This document shows positions 1 through 5,842 of a stretch of 6,375 bases of DNA, piece by piece (the first letter of the stretch is position 1; each line of letters starts with the position of its first letter). The stretch is taken from positions 1-6,375 of the forward strand of contig USLP01000083.1 of NCBI GenBank assembly GCA_900555525.1, given 5' to 3'. The stretch comes from an uncultured Eubacteriales bacterium. Its GTDB lineage: Bacteria; Bacillota; Clostridia; UMGS1840. Position numbers and translations under genes: made by a program. The notes under the pieces are model-generated. The model was not told where the DNA came from, ran no database searches, and worked only from the letters and a program-made list of their open reading frames with translations.

Positions 1-336
1 ATTCAAGGAATCATCACCGAAAACGGTTGAAGTGAAGGGCAAACCGCATAAAATCCCCGAAAGCATTCTTGTTGTAGTTCCCGAATTTCCTGTATAGAGC
101 GGTGAATCGCTTTCCCTAAAGCCGTGCATATTAACACCGTTTACAATAGCCTCCGAGCCGTTTACGCTTATATCCGCCCCCAATGCTTTAAGACAGCTTA
201 CCGTAGAAAGACAATCCTCGCTTTTGAGAAAATTTTTAACATAGGTTTTTCCGTCTGCCAAAGAGCCGAACATAATACCTCTGTGCGATATGGATTTATC
301 CGATGCGGCAGTTGTGTAGCCTTTTAAACATTTCAT
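1..336 (-). CDS. aroA: 3-phosphoshikimate 1-carboxyvinyltransferase (EPSP synthase), N-terminal fragment cut by the window edge
   Basis: EPSP synthase joins shikimate-3-phosphate and phosphoenolpyruvate to give 5-enolpyruvylshikimate-3-phosphate, the substrate of chorismate synthase, in the cytosol. The 112 visible codons start at the ATG at 336 and run open off the left edge. They show the substrate-binding DKSISHR (residues 13-19), then SLADG, a KSEDCLSTVSCLKALGA segment typical of the family, GNSGTTTRML (83-92) and GDDSL near 107-111, where the full protein should continue into an RPM motif. GNSGTTTR resembles the class II form of many Gram-positives rather than the GNAGTAMRP form of E. 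coli; glyphosate tolerance would be inference only. The N-terminus is short and has AASDKS where PGDKS is usual. An AAAGGA (349-354) lies 12 bases before the ATG. An in-frame TTG at 348 abuts that site directly and is a poor start. The gene lies 26 bases after tyrA, probably in the same operon. Confidence 0.95.
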   Translation of the reverse strand, partial: MKCLKGYTTAASDKSISHRGIMFGSLADGKTYVKNFLKSEDCLSTVSCLKALGADISVNGSEAIVNGVNMHGFRESDSPLYTGNSGTTTRMLSGILCGLPFTSTVFGDDSLN

Positions 337-362
337 AAGTATGACCAATCCTTTCCGAATGC

Positions 363-1439
363 TTATTCCTCAAAATTCGTGATGTCAAAGCCGTTTTCTT
401 TTAAAAGCTTCATTGATTTTTTGTAATCGTCAAGCGTATAAACAGAGAGAATAAGCGTGCCGCCGATTTGCTCACGGCTCTTTAATATTCCGATATTCTG
501 TATGCTTATGTTGCTGTTTGTGAGTATTTCCGAGATTTTCGCTATAACTCCGACCTTATCCTCAACGCTGATATATATATCGTAATATTGACTGTGCAGG
601 GGCTTTCTGTTTTCGGAAAGTTCGTTTCTGTAAAGCCGTGCGTCTCTGAAAAATTTAAGAATATTTTCGGAATCGTTGTTTATTATATCCGTTTTCAATC
701 CGTCAAGCAGAGCGGTCATTTCATTCAGAAGAGGTACAACATACTTTTTGTTTGATAAAAGTATGCTTTCCCAAAGGTTTTCGCTCGACGAGGATATTCT
801 CGTTGTATCTCGGAAACCGCCTGCCGCCGCTTTGGAGAGCATTTTGTCCGCCGTCTCGTTTTCTATCGCAAGATTGACAAGGCTTGCCGAAACCGCATGG
901 GGTATATGGCTTATCACGGCTACGGTTTTGTCATGTGTTTCACAGCTTGTGAATATCGCATTTGCGCCGAGGTCGGCTACCATTTGCTCGACAAGCCCGT
1001 TTCTTTGCATAAGAAAATAGTAGGCATTTTCAAAAAGGTGCGGAAAGCTGTGCATATAGCCTTTCTTTTCCGTGCCTGCCATAGGGTGGCCGCCTACATA
1101 CGTAACGGGAAGCGTCCGCATTTCCTCCGCTATTTCCGATTTTATACTTCCAACATCGGTATAAACCGTATTTTTTGGAAAATGCGGTATAAGAGCCTTC
1201 GCAGTCTTTGCTATTATATTCGGCGGAACGCAGAGAATAACCATGTCAAAATCAAAAAAATCGTTCGGAAGAATTTCGGTAAAGCCTTTATCTATCGCAC
1301 CGTCAAAGAGTGCGTTTTTTATATCGTCCTTATCTTTTGTAAGCGTATAAACGGTGTATTTTTTTCCGTGCTTTTCTTTAAGCCGTTTTGCAATCGAGCC
1401 TCCTATAAGACCGAGACCCGCAATAAAAACCTTTGTCAT
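363..1439 (-). CDS. tyrA: Prephenate dehydrogenase with C-terminal ACT domain
   Basis: TyrA oxidatively decarboxylates prephenate to 4-hydroxyphenylpyruvate with NAD(P)+, the committed step to tyrosine. From the ATG at 1439 it has 358 residues. It opens with a Rossmann dinucleotide loop, GLGLIGGS at residues 8-15. Further on are ILCVPP (68-73), a TDVGSIK segment, HPMAGTEKKGY (118-128), the HIPH motif (178-181) and GGFRDTTRISSSS (207-219), as expected of the monofunctional helical dimerisation domain. Residues about 286-358 form an ACT domain (YDIYISVEDKVGVIAKISEI and on), which in this family usually mediates tyrosine feedback inhibition. No chorismate mutase domain is fused. The frame also offers a GTG at 1448 that overlaps the aroC stop (TAGTG). 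It would add three residues, but AAGGA at 1452-1456 would be only 3 bases from it, against 12 from the ATG. Neither spacing is ideal; I prefer the ATG because it is a stronger start codon and leaves the usual short lead to the Rossmann loop. Confidence 0.96.
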   Translation of the reverse strand: MTKVFIAGLGLIGGSIAKRLKEKHGKKYTVYTLTKDKDDIKNALFDGAIDKGFTEILPNDFFDFDMVILCVPPNIIAKTAKALIPHFPKNTVYTDVGSIKSEIAEEMRTLPVTYVGGHPMAGTEKKGYMHSFPHLFENAYYFLMQRNGLVEQMVADLGANAIFTSCETHDKTVAVISHIPHAVSASLVNLAIENETADKMLSKAAAGGFRDTTRISSSSENLWESILLSNKKYVVPLLNEMTALLDGLKTDIINNDSENILKFFRDARLYRNELSENRKPLHSQYYDIYISVEDKVGVIAKISEILTNSNISIQNIGILKSREQIGGTLILSVYTLDDYKKSMKLLKENGFDITNFEE

Positions 1440-1447
1440 ATATTTCA

Positions 1448-2524
1448 CTAATCCTTGTTGTCATAAATTAACTGCAATGCGCATATTGCTGCCGCCGCTT
1501 CGGTTACGGGAACACCTCTCACCGCAACGCACGGGTCATGACGTCCCTCAATTTTAAGCTGTGTATTTTCGTGCGTTTTTATGTTAAGAGTGTTTTGTTC
1601 TTTATAAATCGATGGGGTAGGCTTGAATGCGAGACGGAAAACAATGGGCATTCCCGTTGAAATTCCTCCGCAGATACCGCCTGCATTGTTGGTAACGGTT
1701 GTTATTTTTCCGTCTTTTTCAAGATAGCGGTCATTATTCTGCGAGCCGTATTTGTCCGTAACGCCGAAGCCGTCGCCAAATTCTATTCCCTTTACGGCAG
1801 GAACTGAAAACATCATATGCGAAATTACGCTTTCCACACTGTCAAAAAACGGGTCGCCGATTCCTGCGGGAAAACCGTATATACCACATTCGACAATTCC
1901 GCCCACGGAGTCGAGCTTTGTTCTTGCATTTTCTATAACCGCTTTCATCTTTTCGCCCGATTCGTCGGAGATAACGGGGAAATCCTTATATGAAATTTTT
2001 TCGTATTCGTTATTTTCGGTAAGCGAAAACGGCGTGTCGTATATGTCTTTTATTTTATAAATATGCGCTCCTACGGTAATTCCGTATGGTTTCAAAGCCT
2101 GCTTTGCCAGCGCACCCGCAAAAACGAGCGGAGCTGTTACGCGAGCCGAAAAATGTCCGCCGCCCCGAATATCGTTAAAGCCCTTAAATTTTACATGGGC
2201 AGGGTAATCGCTGTGAGACGGACGGGGAATATCCCTGAACATACCGTAATCCTTTGAGTGTGTGTCGGTATTTCTTATGATTGCGCAAATAGGCGCGCCT
2301 GTGGTTGTATCGTTATATATGCCCGAAAGCACTTCAAACTCGTCAGCCTCGTTTCTCTTTGTGGCAAATTTGCCGCCGGGACGTCTGCGAGCCATTTCTC
2401 TTTTTATTTCGTCAAAATCGATTTTCACACCGCAGGGGAAATTGTCTATAACAACGCCCAAGCCTGCGCCGTGCGATTCTCCGAAAAGCGATATTTTAAT
2501 TTTTTTTCCGAATACAGAACCCAT
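1448..2524 (-). CDS. aroC: Chorismate synthase
   Basis: Chorismate synthase eliminates phosphate from EPSP to make chorismate, the branch point to Tyr, Phe, Trp and folate. It needs reduced FMN, which in monofunctional bacterial enzymes comes from a separate flavin reductase; none is fused here. The 358-residue protein has normal family length and all signature stretches: GESHG (15-19), RRRPGG (46-51), RPSHSDYPAHVKF (101-113), GGGHFSARVTA (121-131), the NNAGGICGGISTGMPI segment, and GRHDPCVAVRGVPVTEA (327-343). The family's key histidines fall within these motifs (H18 and H104/H110/H124 region). The ATG at 2524 is preceded by AGGAG with a 6-base spacer, and that site overlaps the ricT stop codon. 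The stop also overlaps a possible GTG start of tyrA, suggesting translational coupling. Substrate supplier aroA lies two genes downstream. Confidence 0.97.
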   Translation of the reverse strand: MGSVFGKKIKISLFGESHGAGLGVVIDNFPCGVKIDFDEIKREMARRRPGGKFATKRNEADEFEVLSGIYNDTTTGAPICAIIRNTDTHSKDYGMFRDIPRPSHSDYPAHVKFKGFNDIRGGGHFSARVTAPLVFAGALAKQALKPYGITVGAHIYKIKDIYDTPFSLTENNEYEKISYKDFPVISDESGEKMKAVIENARTKLDSVGGIVECGIYGFPAGIGDPFFDSVESVISHMMFSVPAVKGIEFGDGFGVTDKYGSQNNDRYLEKDGKITTVTNNAGGICGGISTGMPIVFRLAFKPTPSIYKEQNTLNIKTHENTQLKIEGRHDPCVAVRGVPVTEAAAAICALQLIYDNKD

Positions 2525-2530
2525 AATTTT

Positions 2531-2535
2531 CTCCT
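2531..2535 (-). promoter_or_regulatory. Ribosome binding site of aroC overlapping the ricT stop codon
   Basis: The minus strand reads TAGGAGAAAATTATG. The TAG is the ricT stop, AGGAG is the Shine-Dalgarno site, and six bases separate it from the aroC ATG at 2524. The overlap ties the aromatic block to the holB-ricT block and argues against a promoter in between. Confidence 0.75.
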
Positions 2536-3400
2536 AATTGTTTTCGTCGGCAAGCTCTTTTATTTCGGGAGTTATTTCTTCCGCTATATGCGCTTTCTTT
2601 ATAATTTTAAGCTCCTTTTTGTTGAATGACGCAACTGCGTCCGTGTCCGAATTTACAACCTTAACCGTTCCCGTGAGTACGTTTACGTCTATTACCGTGC
2701 CTTTGCCGCCGTTCGGAAGCTTAACGAGTGAGCCTCTTGTCGGCGTGTCTTTCCACAGATATTCATACGAATTTTGTTCGTAATTCAGACAGCACATAAG
2801 CCTTCCGCAGGCGCCTGAAATTTTCGACGGGTTTAACGAAAGGTTTTGGTCTTTTGCCATTTTTATCGTAACGGGCTTAAAATCACTCAAAAACGTGGAA
2901 CAACAACATTGACGTCCGCACGTTCCGAACGATTTTAAAATCCTTGCTTCATCTCTGACGCCTATCTGCCGAAGTTCGATTCTTGTACGGAAAACAGCCG
3001 CAAGGTCTTTTACGAGTTCACGGAAATCGATTCTGTTTTCGGCATAAAAATAGAAAAGTATCTTCGAGCGGTCAAACGTGTATTCAACCTCCAAAAGGTT
3101 CATTTTCAAATTATGCTTTTTTATTTTTTCGGCGGCTGTTTCAAAAGCCTTTTCTTCACGCAGTTTATTTTCTTCAAGCTGTTTTTTGTCAGCGTCCGAG
3201 GCAAGCCGCAGAACGGGCTTTAACGGCTGAACAAGCTCATCGTCCGAAATCGTGAAATTTTCACGTATAACATAGCCGTATTCAACGCCTCTTGCGGTTT
3301 CTACGATTACGTGGTCGTCCTTTTTCAGCTTAAAGCTGTTCGGAGAAAAATAATAAATTTTTCCCTGGTTTTTAAATCTAACACTGATAACTTCTGCCAT
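2534..3400 (-). CDS. ricT: RicT/YaaT-family PSP1-domain protein, RNase Y specificity factor subunit
   Basis: RicT (YaaT) in Bacillus subtilis works with RicA and RicF in a complex that binds iron-sulfur clusters and steers RNase Y-dependent mRNA maturation; it was also linked to sporulation, competence and biofilm control. The 288-residue protein has the PSP1/YaaT layout: an N-terminal beta region (1-48) with VISVRFKNQGKIYYF and a RGVEYGYV segment, a charged linker (about 55-100), then the PSP1 C-terminal domain. The diagnostic parts are the cysteine clusters GTCGRQCCCSTFL (159-171) and GACGRLMCCLNYE (196-208), bridging MAKDQNLSLNPSKIS. Seven cysteines (161, 165, 166, 167, 198, 203, 204) are candidate cluster ligands. 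The ATG at 3400 follows AAAGGA at 8 bases. It sits 21 bases after holB, as in Bacillus where holB and yaaT are adjacent. Whether RicA and RicF exist in this organism cannot be seen here. Confidence 0.93.
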   Translation of the reverse strand: MAEVISVRFKNQGKIYYFSPNSFKLKKDDHVIVETARGVEYGYVIRENFTISDDELVQPLKPVLRLASDADKKQLEENKLREEKAFETAAEKIKKHNLKMNLLEVEYTFDRSKILFYFYAENRIDFRELVKDLAAVFRTRIELRQIGVRDEARILKSFGTCGRQCCCSTFLSDFKPVTIKMAKDQNLSLNPSKISGACGRLMCCLNYEQNSYEYLWKDTPTRGSLVKLPNGGKGTVIDVNVLTGTVKVVNSDTDAVASFNKKELKIIKKAHIAEEITPEIKELADENN

Positions 3401-3421
3401 TATATTTTTCCTTTCAGATGT

Positions 3422-4387
3422 TTAGTAAATAAGTATTCTTTGCAGTTTTGTAAACATGGTCAGCACTGCAAGGCTGTAGTTTGCGTTTGTATCTGTAATT
3501 TTCAAAAAGCTGTCCAAGCATAGGAAAAGCTTCCGAAGCTTCTCAAAAGACAGCGAAATATCTTCACAGCTGTATATTGTATGAAGATACTGCGCGTTTC
3601 CCGTCTCAAAGGTGAAACAATCGGAAAGCACGGTATACATAAGCTTTATAAGCATATCTTTATGCTGTTCGTTTTGAGAAAGCTCTTTATACGAATTAAG
3701 CATATTTTGGCTGTCGGGCTTTTTTAAAAAGCTGATAAAAGCCTGTGAAAAGCTCTTTCGTAAGTCTTCCGTTTCGGACGCATTCATAAGATTTATTGCA
3801 TTTTCGATGCTTCCGCCCGATATTTCCGCAATATCGTCGGGCAGGGGACTTCCGAAATTCTTTTGGTATATTTCTTTAAGCTCGGAAATATTAAGAAACG
3901 AAAAACGAATTTCGTTTCCGCGCGACCTTATGGTTGGAAGAAGCTTTGAAAGCGATTCTGCGATAAGTATAAAAACCGCATATTCGGGCGGTTCCTCCAA
4001 AACCTTTAAAAAAGCGTTCTGCGCTTTTATGTTCATTTTGTCCGCATTGTCTATTATATAAATTTTTTTATCAAAAATATGAGGACGTATATATACGTCT
4101 GCTACGATTTCCCTTATCTGGTCAACAAGAATTTCAGTCTTGTCGGGCAGGCATGAAACAACCTTAAAATCGTCAACGGTATTCGCCAAAAATTGTTTGC
4201 ACGGCGTGCATTGCATACACGCCGTACCTTTTTTGCAAATAAGATACTGGCTCAATTTTTTTGCGGTTTTCATCTTTCCGACGCCGCTCGGACCGTAAAA
4301 AATATAAGCGTGATTTATATCGTCGTTTTTTAATGCGGCAGTCAGAATTTTTTTTGGAAGTTTCTGACCGATTATATCGTTAAACAT
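3422..4387 (-). CDS. holB: DNA polymerase III delta-prime subunit (clamp-loader AAA+ protein)
   Basis: Delta-prime is part of the clamp loader that places the sliding clamp on primed DNA; it acts as a stator beside the tau/gamma ATPases. The 321-residue protein begins FNDIIGQK, then INHAYIFYGPSGVGK (24-38), a Walker A-like loop whose next residue is Met39 rather than Thr/Ser, which fits a subunit not expected to hydrolyse ATP. Four cysteines (51, 57, 60, 63) form the zinc module typical of clamp-loader subunits. KKIYIIDNADKMN (107-119), NAFLKVLEEPP (124-134) and LLPTIRSRG (149-157) follow the AAA+ pattern. SRG stands where SRC is usual; the arginine that can act as a finger (R156) is kept. 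The more divergent C-terminal half (about 200-321) corresponds to the collar domain. The short length and lack of a tau tail argue against dnaX. The start has GAGG six bases before the ATG. It is followed by ricT as in Bacillus. Confidence 0.93.
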   Translation of the reverse strand: MFNDIIGQKLPKKILTAALKNDDINHAYIFYGPSGVGKMKTAKKLSQYLICKKGTACMQCTPCKQFLANTVDDFKVVSCLPDKTEILVDQIREIVADVYIRPHIFDKKIYIIDNADKMNIKAQNAFLKVLEEPPEYAVFILIAESLSKLLPTIRSRGNEIRFSFLNISELKEIYQKNFGSPLPDDIAEISGGSIENAINLMNASETEDLRKSFSQAFISFLKKPDSQNMLNSYKELSQNEQHKDMLIKLMYTVLSDCFTFETGNAQYLHTIYSCEDISLSFEKLRKLFLCLDSFLKITDTNANYSLAVLTMFTKLQRILIY

Positions 4388-4405
4388 TTTTTACCTCGTA
4401 AAATA

Positions 4406-5002
4406 TCAGTTTTTGGTTCGGGATAAAACGGGGATAAGCGCACCCGAAACAACAGCCGCAACTATAACCTCCATAAGAGCGTTTATTCCGCCCCATGCGA
4501 TTATAACGTTTAAAAAATTGTGTCCCACCGTTTCGTTTGAATTGAAGAACAAATACAAAAGCAAGAATACCAGAAACGAATGTATAACCGTTCCCAAAGC
4601 CGCAGAAACAGATGCGCACAGGCTTTTTTTGCCATTTGATTTTTTCATGAGCGCTTCATATATTAAAGCCGTTATGACGGGATAAACCATTCTCGGCACA
4701 AGGCAGATTACAACGCTCCAAAAATTGCCGTTTTGCGCAAGCGGAGTAAATGCAAATGCCGCAGGAGAGGCAACGCCGATAAACGACCAGTATATTAAAG
4801 ACAGAAAACCGAAAACACAGCCCATATAAAATCCTTGCTTTTTTCCTAAAAGCGTTGCGGCGATAATCGGGGGGATATGCGCAAGAGTTGCGACGATTCC
4901 CGGTCCTAACGGGATTGAACCCAATACGGTAAACGCAAATATGATTTCAATAGCCGTTAGGAGTGAAAGAGTAACAATGTTTTTCGTTTTTTCGTTTCTC
5001 AT
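4406..5002 (-). CDS. ECF transporter S component, probably pantothenate-specific (PanT-like)
   Basis: S components are small membrane proteins that bind one vitamin and deliver it across the membrane when joined to a shared energy-coupling module (EcfT plus two ATPases). This 198-residue protein has about six hydrophobic segments: roughly 8-30, 36-52, 56-80, 94-117, 130-153 and 165-192. The PLGPGIVATLAHIPPIIAAT stretch (31-50) followed by LLGKKQGFYMGCVFGFLSL (51-69) matches the conserved core of the Pfam ECF S-component family that contains PanT. The C-terminal tail is short (SRTKN). No EcfA or EcfT gene is visible, so it would rely on a module encoded elsewhere (group II system). The gene follows coaX after only 5 bases, and its AAGGAGG Shine-Dalgarno lies in the last coaX codons; that coupling is the main reason to propose pantothenate as substrate. 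The family assignment is firm. The substrate is inferred, and another vitamin remains possible. Confidence 0.88.
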   Translation of the reverse strand: MRNEKTKNIVTLSLLTAIEIIFAFTVLGSIPLGPGIVATLAHIPPIIAATLLGKKQGFYMGCVFGFLSLIYWSFIGVASPAAFAFTPLAQNGNFWSVVICLVPRMVYPVITALIYEALMKKSNGKKSLCASVSAALGTVIHSFLVFLLLYLFFNSNETVGHNFLNVIIAWGGINALMEVIVAAVVSGALIPVLSRTKN

Positions 5003-5007
5003 GACGG

Positions 5008-5778
5008 TTACCTCCTTGTATTAAGATTATATATAATGTCAAGACCTTTTAAAAGTAAATTTTCATCATATATTATCTTTTCTTTGCAGTAAGGAATAAT
5101 ATAGCGTGCATGACCGCCTGTGGCAACACACACACAGTCATATCCCGTTTCGTTTTTTATACGTTCAATCATACCGTCAAGCATCGATGCCGTTCCGTAA
5201 ACAATTCCCGAACGCATACACTCGATGCTGTTTGTTTCAACGGCTTTTTTCGGGTTTTCTATATCGATAAAAGGAAGCTGTGCGGCATTCTGCGAAAGCG
5301 CATTCAAAGAAACCGTTACACCCGGATATATAACGCCGCCTTTAAAACAACCGTCCTTGTCCGTTACGGAAATAACCGTAGCCGTTCCCATATCTATAAC
5401 GATAACGGCTTTTTTATAAATATTATAAGCCGCAACATTATCCGCAACCATATCACTGCCCATTTGAGCAGGATTGTCAATACCTATCTTAAGCCCCGTT
5501 TTTATACCGGGAGCAACAATTATCGGATTAAGTCCGAAAGCTTTTTTTACGGCATTTTCCATAGAACGTGTAACGGGCGGAACAACGCTTGAAATAATAG
5601 CGCCCGAAAATTGCTCTTTTTTAAAGCCGTAAAGTGATAAAATGTTTGTGAGATTTATCGCAAGCATATCGTCCGTCATGTTTTTTGACGTTGTTATTCT
5701 TGCGGTAAATTCCGTTTTTCCTTGGGATATTCCACCTATCACAATGTTTGAATTCCCTATGTCTGCTGCAAGTAACAT
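5008..5778 (-). CDS. coaX: Type III pantothenate kinase
   Basis: CoaX phosphorylates pantothenate with ATP in the first step of CoA synthesis. Type III enzymes belong to the acetate and sugar kinase/Hsc70/actin superfamily and, unlike type I, are not feedback-inhibited by CoA. The 256 residues match family length. Visible motifs are the first phosphate loop DIGNSN (6-11), SSVVPP (63-68), GSDMVADNVAA (107-117), the second phosphate loop DMGTAT (129-134), GGVIYPGV (147-154) with the following AAQLP, and ATGGHA (219-224). Asp109 corresponds to the catalytic base of the usual GADR motif; the next residue is Met instead of Arg. I chose the ATG at 5778 because GGAGG (5785-5789) lies six bases upstream and the protein begins LLAADIGNSN as expected. 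An in-frame ATG at 5820 would add 14 residues (RCIIHDKQQRRCT), but it has no ribosome site and its codons lie in a hairpin. The gene overlaps the Shine-Dalgarno of the S component. Confidence 0.95.
   Translation of the reverse strand: MLLAADIGNSNIVIGGISQGKTEFTARITTSKNMTDDMLAINLTNILSLYGFKKEQFSGAIISSVVPPVTRSMENAVKKAFGLNPIIVAPGIKTGLKIGIDNPAQMGSDMVADNVAAYNIYKKAVIVIDMGTATVISVTDKDGCFKGGVIYPGVTVSLNALSQNAAQLPFIDIENPKKAVETNSIECMRSGIVYGTASMLDGMIERIKNETGYDCVCVATGGHARYIIPYCKEKIIYDENLLLKGLDIIYNLNTRR
5011..5017 (-). promoter_or_regulatory. Ribosome binding site of the ECF S component embedded in the end of coaX
   Basis: The minus strand reads AAGGAGG, then TAACCGTC, then ATG at 5002. The run AAGGAGGTAACC is close to a full complement of the 16S rRNA 3' end. 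It overlaps the last codons of coaX (Arg-Arg-stop), so ribosomes finishing coaX end directly on the initiation site of the next gene. This suggests coupled translation of kinase and transporter. Confidence 0.8.
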
Positions 5779-5784
5779 GGTACA

Positions 5785-5789
5785 CCTCC
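5785..5789 (-). promoter_or_regulatory. Ribosome binding site that decides the coaX start
   Basis: The minus strand reads GGAGG, TGTACC, ATG: a near-consensus Shine-Dalgarno six bases from the ATG at 5778. It supports that start over the upstream ATG at 5820, which is preceded only by A/T sequence. The site lies immediately after the 3' arm of the hairpin at 5790-5818, so it is left unpaired in the simplest fold. Confidence 0.8.
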
Positions 5790-5818
5790 GCTGCTGTTTA
5801 TCGTGGATAATACAGCGC
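5790..5818 (+). terminator. Hairpin with T-rich tract between the carboxypeptidase gene and coaX; terminator-like only on the + strand
   Basis: On the + strand GC, a bulged T, GCTGT and TTATC (5790-5802) can pair with GATAA, a bulged T, ACAGC and GC (5806-5818) around a GTG loop, giving 12 base pairs. A T-rich run follows (5819-5840: ATTTA, then TTTTA repeats and seven Ts). That is the form of an intrinsic terminator for transcription entering the carboxypeptidase gene antisense. On the minus strand, which carries the genes, the A-rich run precedes the hairpin and no T run follows, so it should not end the operon transcript. There it could act as a 5' structure before the coaX ribosome site, or as an mRNA stability or processing element. 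The bulges lower its stability; the function is uncertain. Confidence 0.35.
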
Positions 5819-5842
5819 ATTTATTTTATTTTATTTTTTTAC

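Noticed and set aside
897..1451. Open + strand frame of 184 codons opposite tyrA
   Set aside because: It lies entirely antisense to a clear prephenate dehydrogenase, has no recognisable domain and an unnatural composition rich in Arg, Cys and Phe, and has no ribosome site.
4380..4619. Minus-strand frame of 79 codons overlapping the S component and the holB start
   Set aside because: It is an out-of-frame reading of the well-supported S component, Gly/Cys/Tyr-rich and without known motifs.
5110..5592. Open + strand frame of 160 codons opposite coaX
   Set aside because: It mirrors the codons of coaX, shows no family motif and is very rich in Arg, Asn and His, as expected of an antisense shadow.
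5779..5820. N-terminal 14-residue extension of CoaX from the ATG at 5820
   Set aside because: There is no Shine-Dalgarno before it, the codons coincide with a hairpin, and the protein family begins at the ATG with the GGAGG site.
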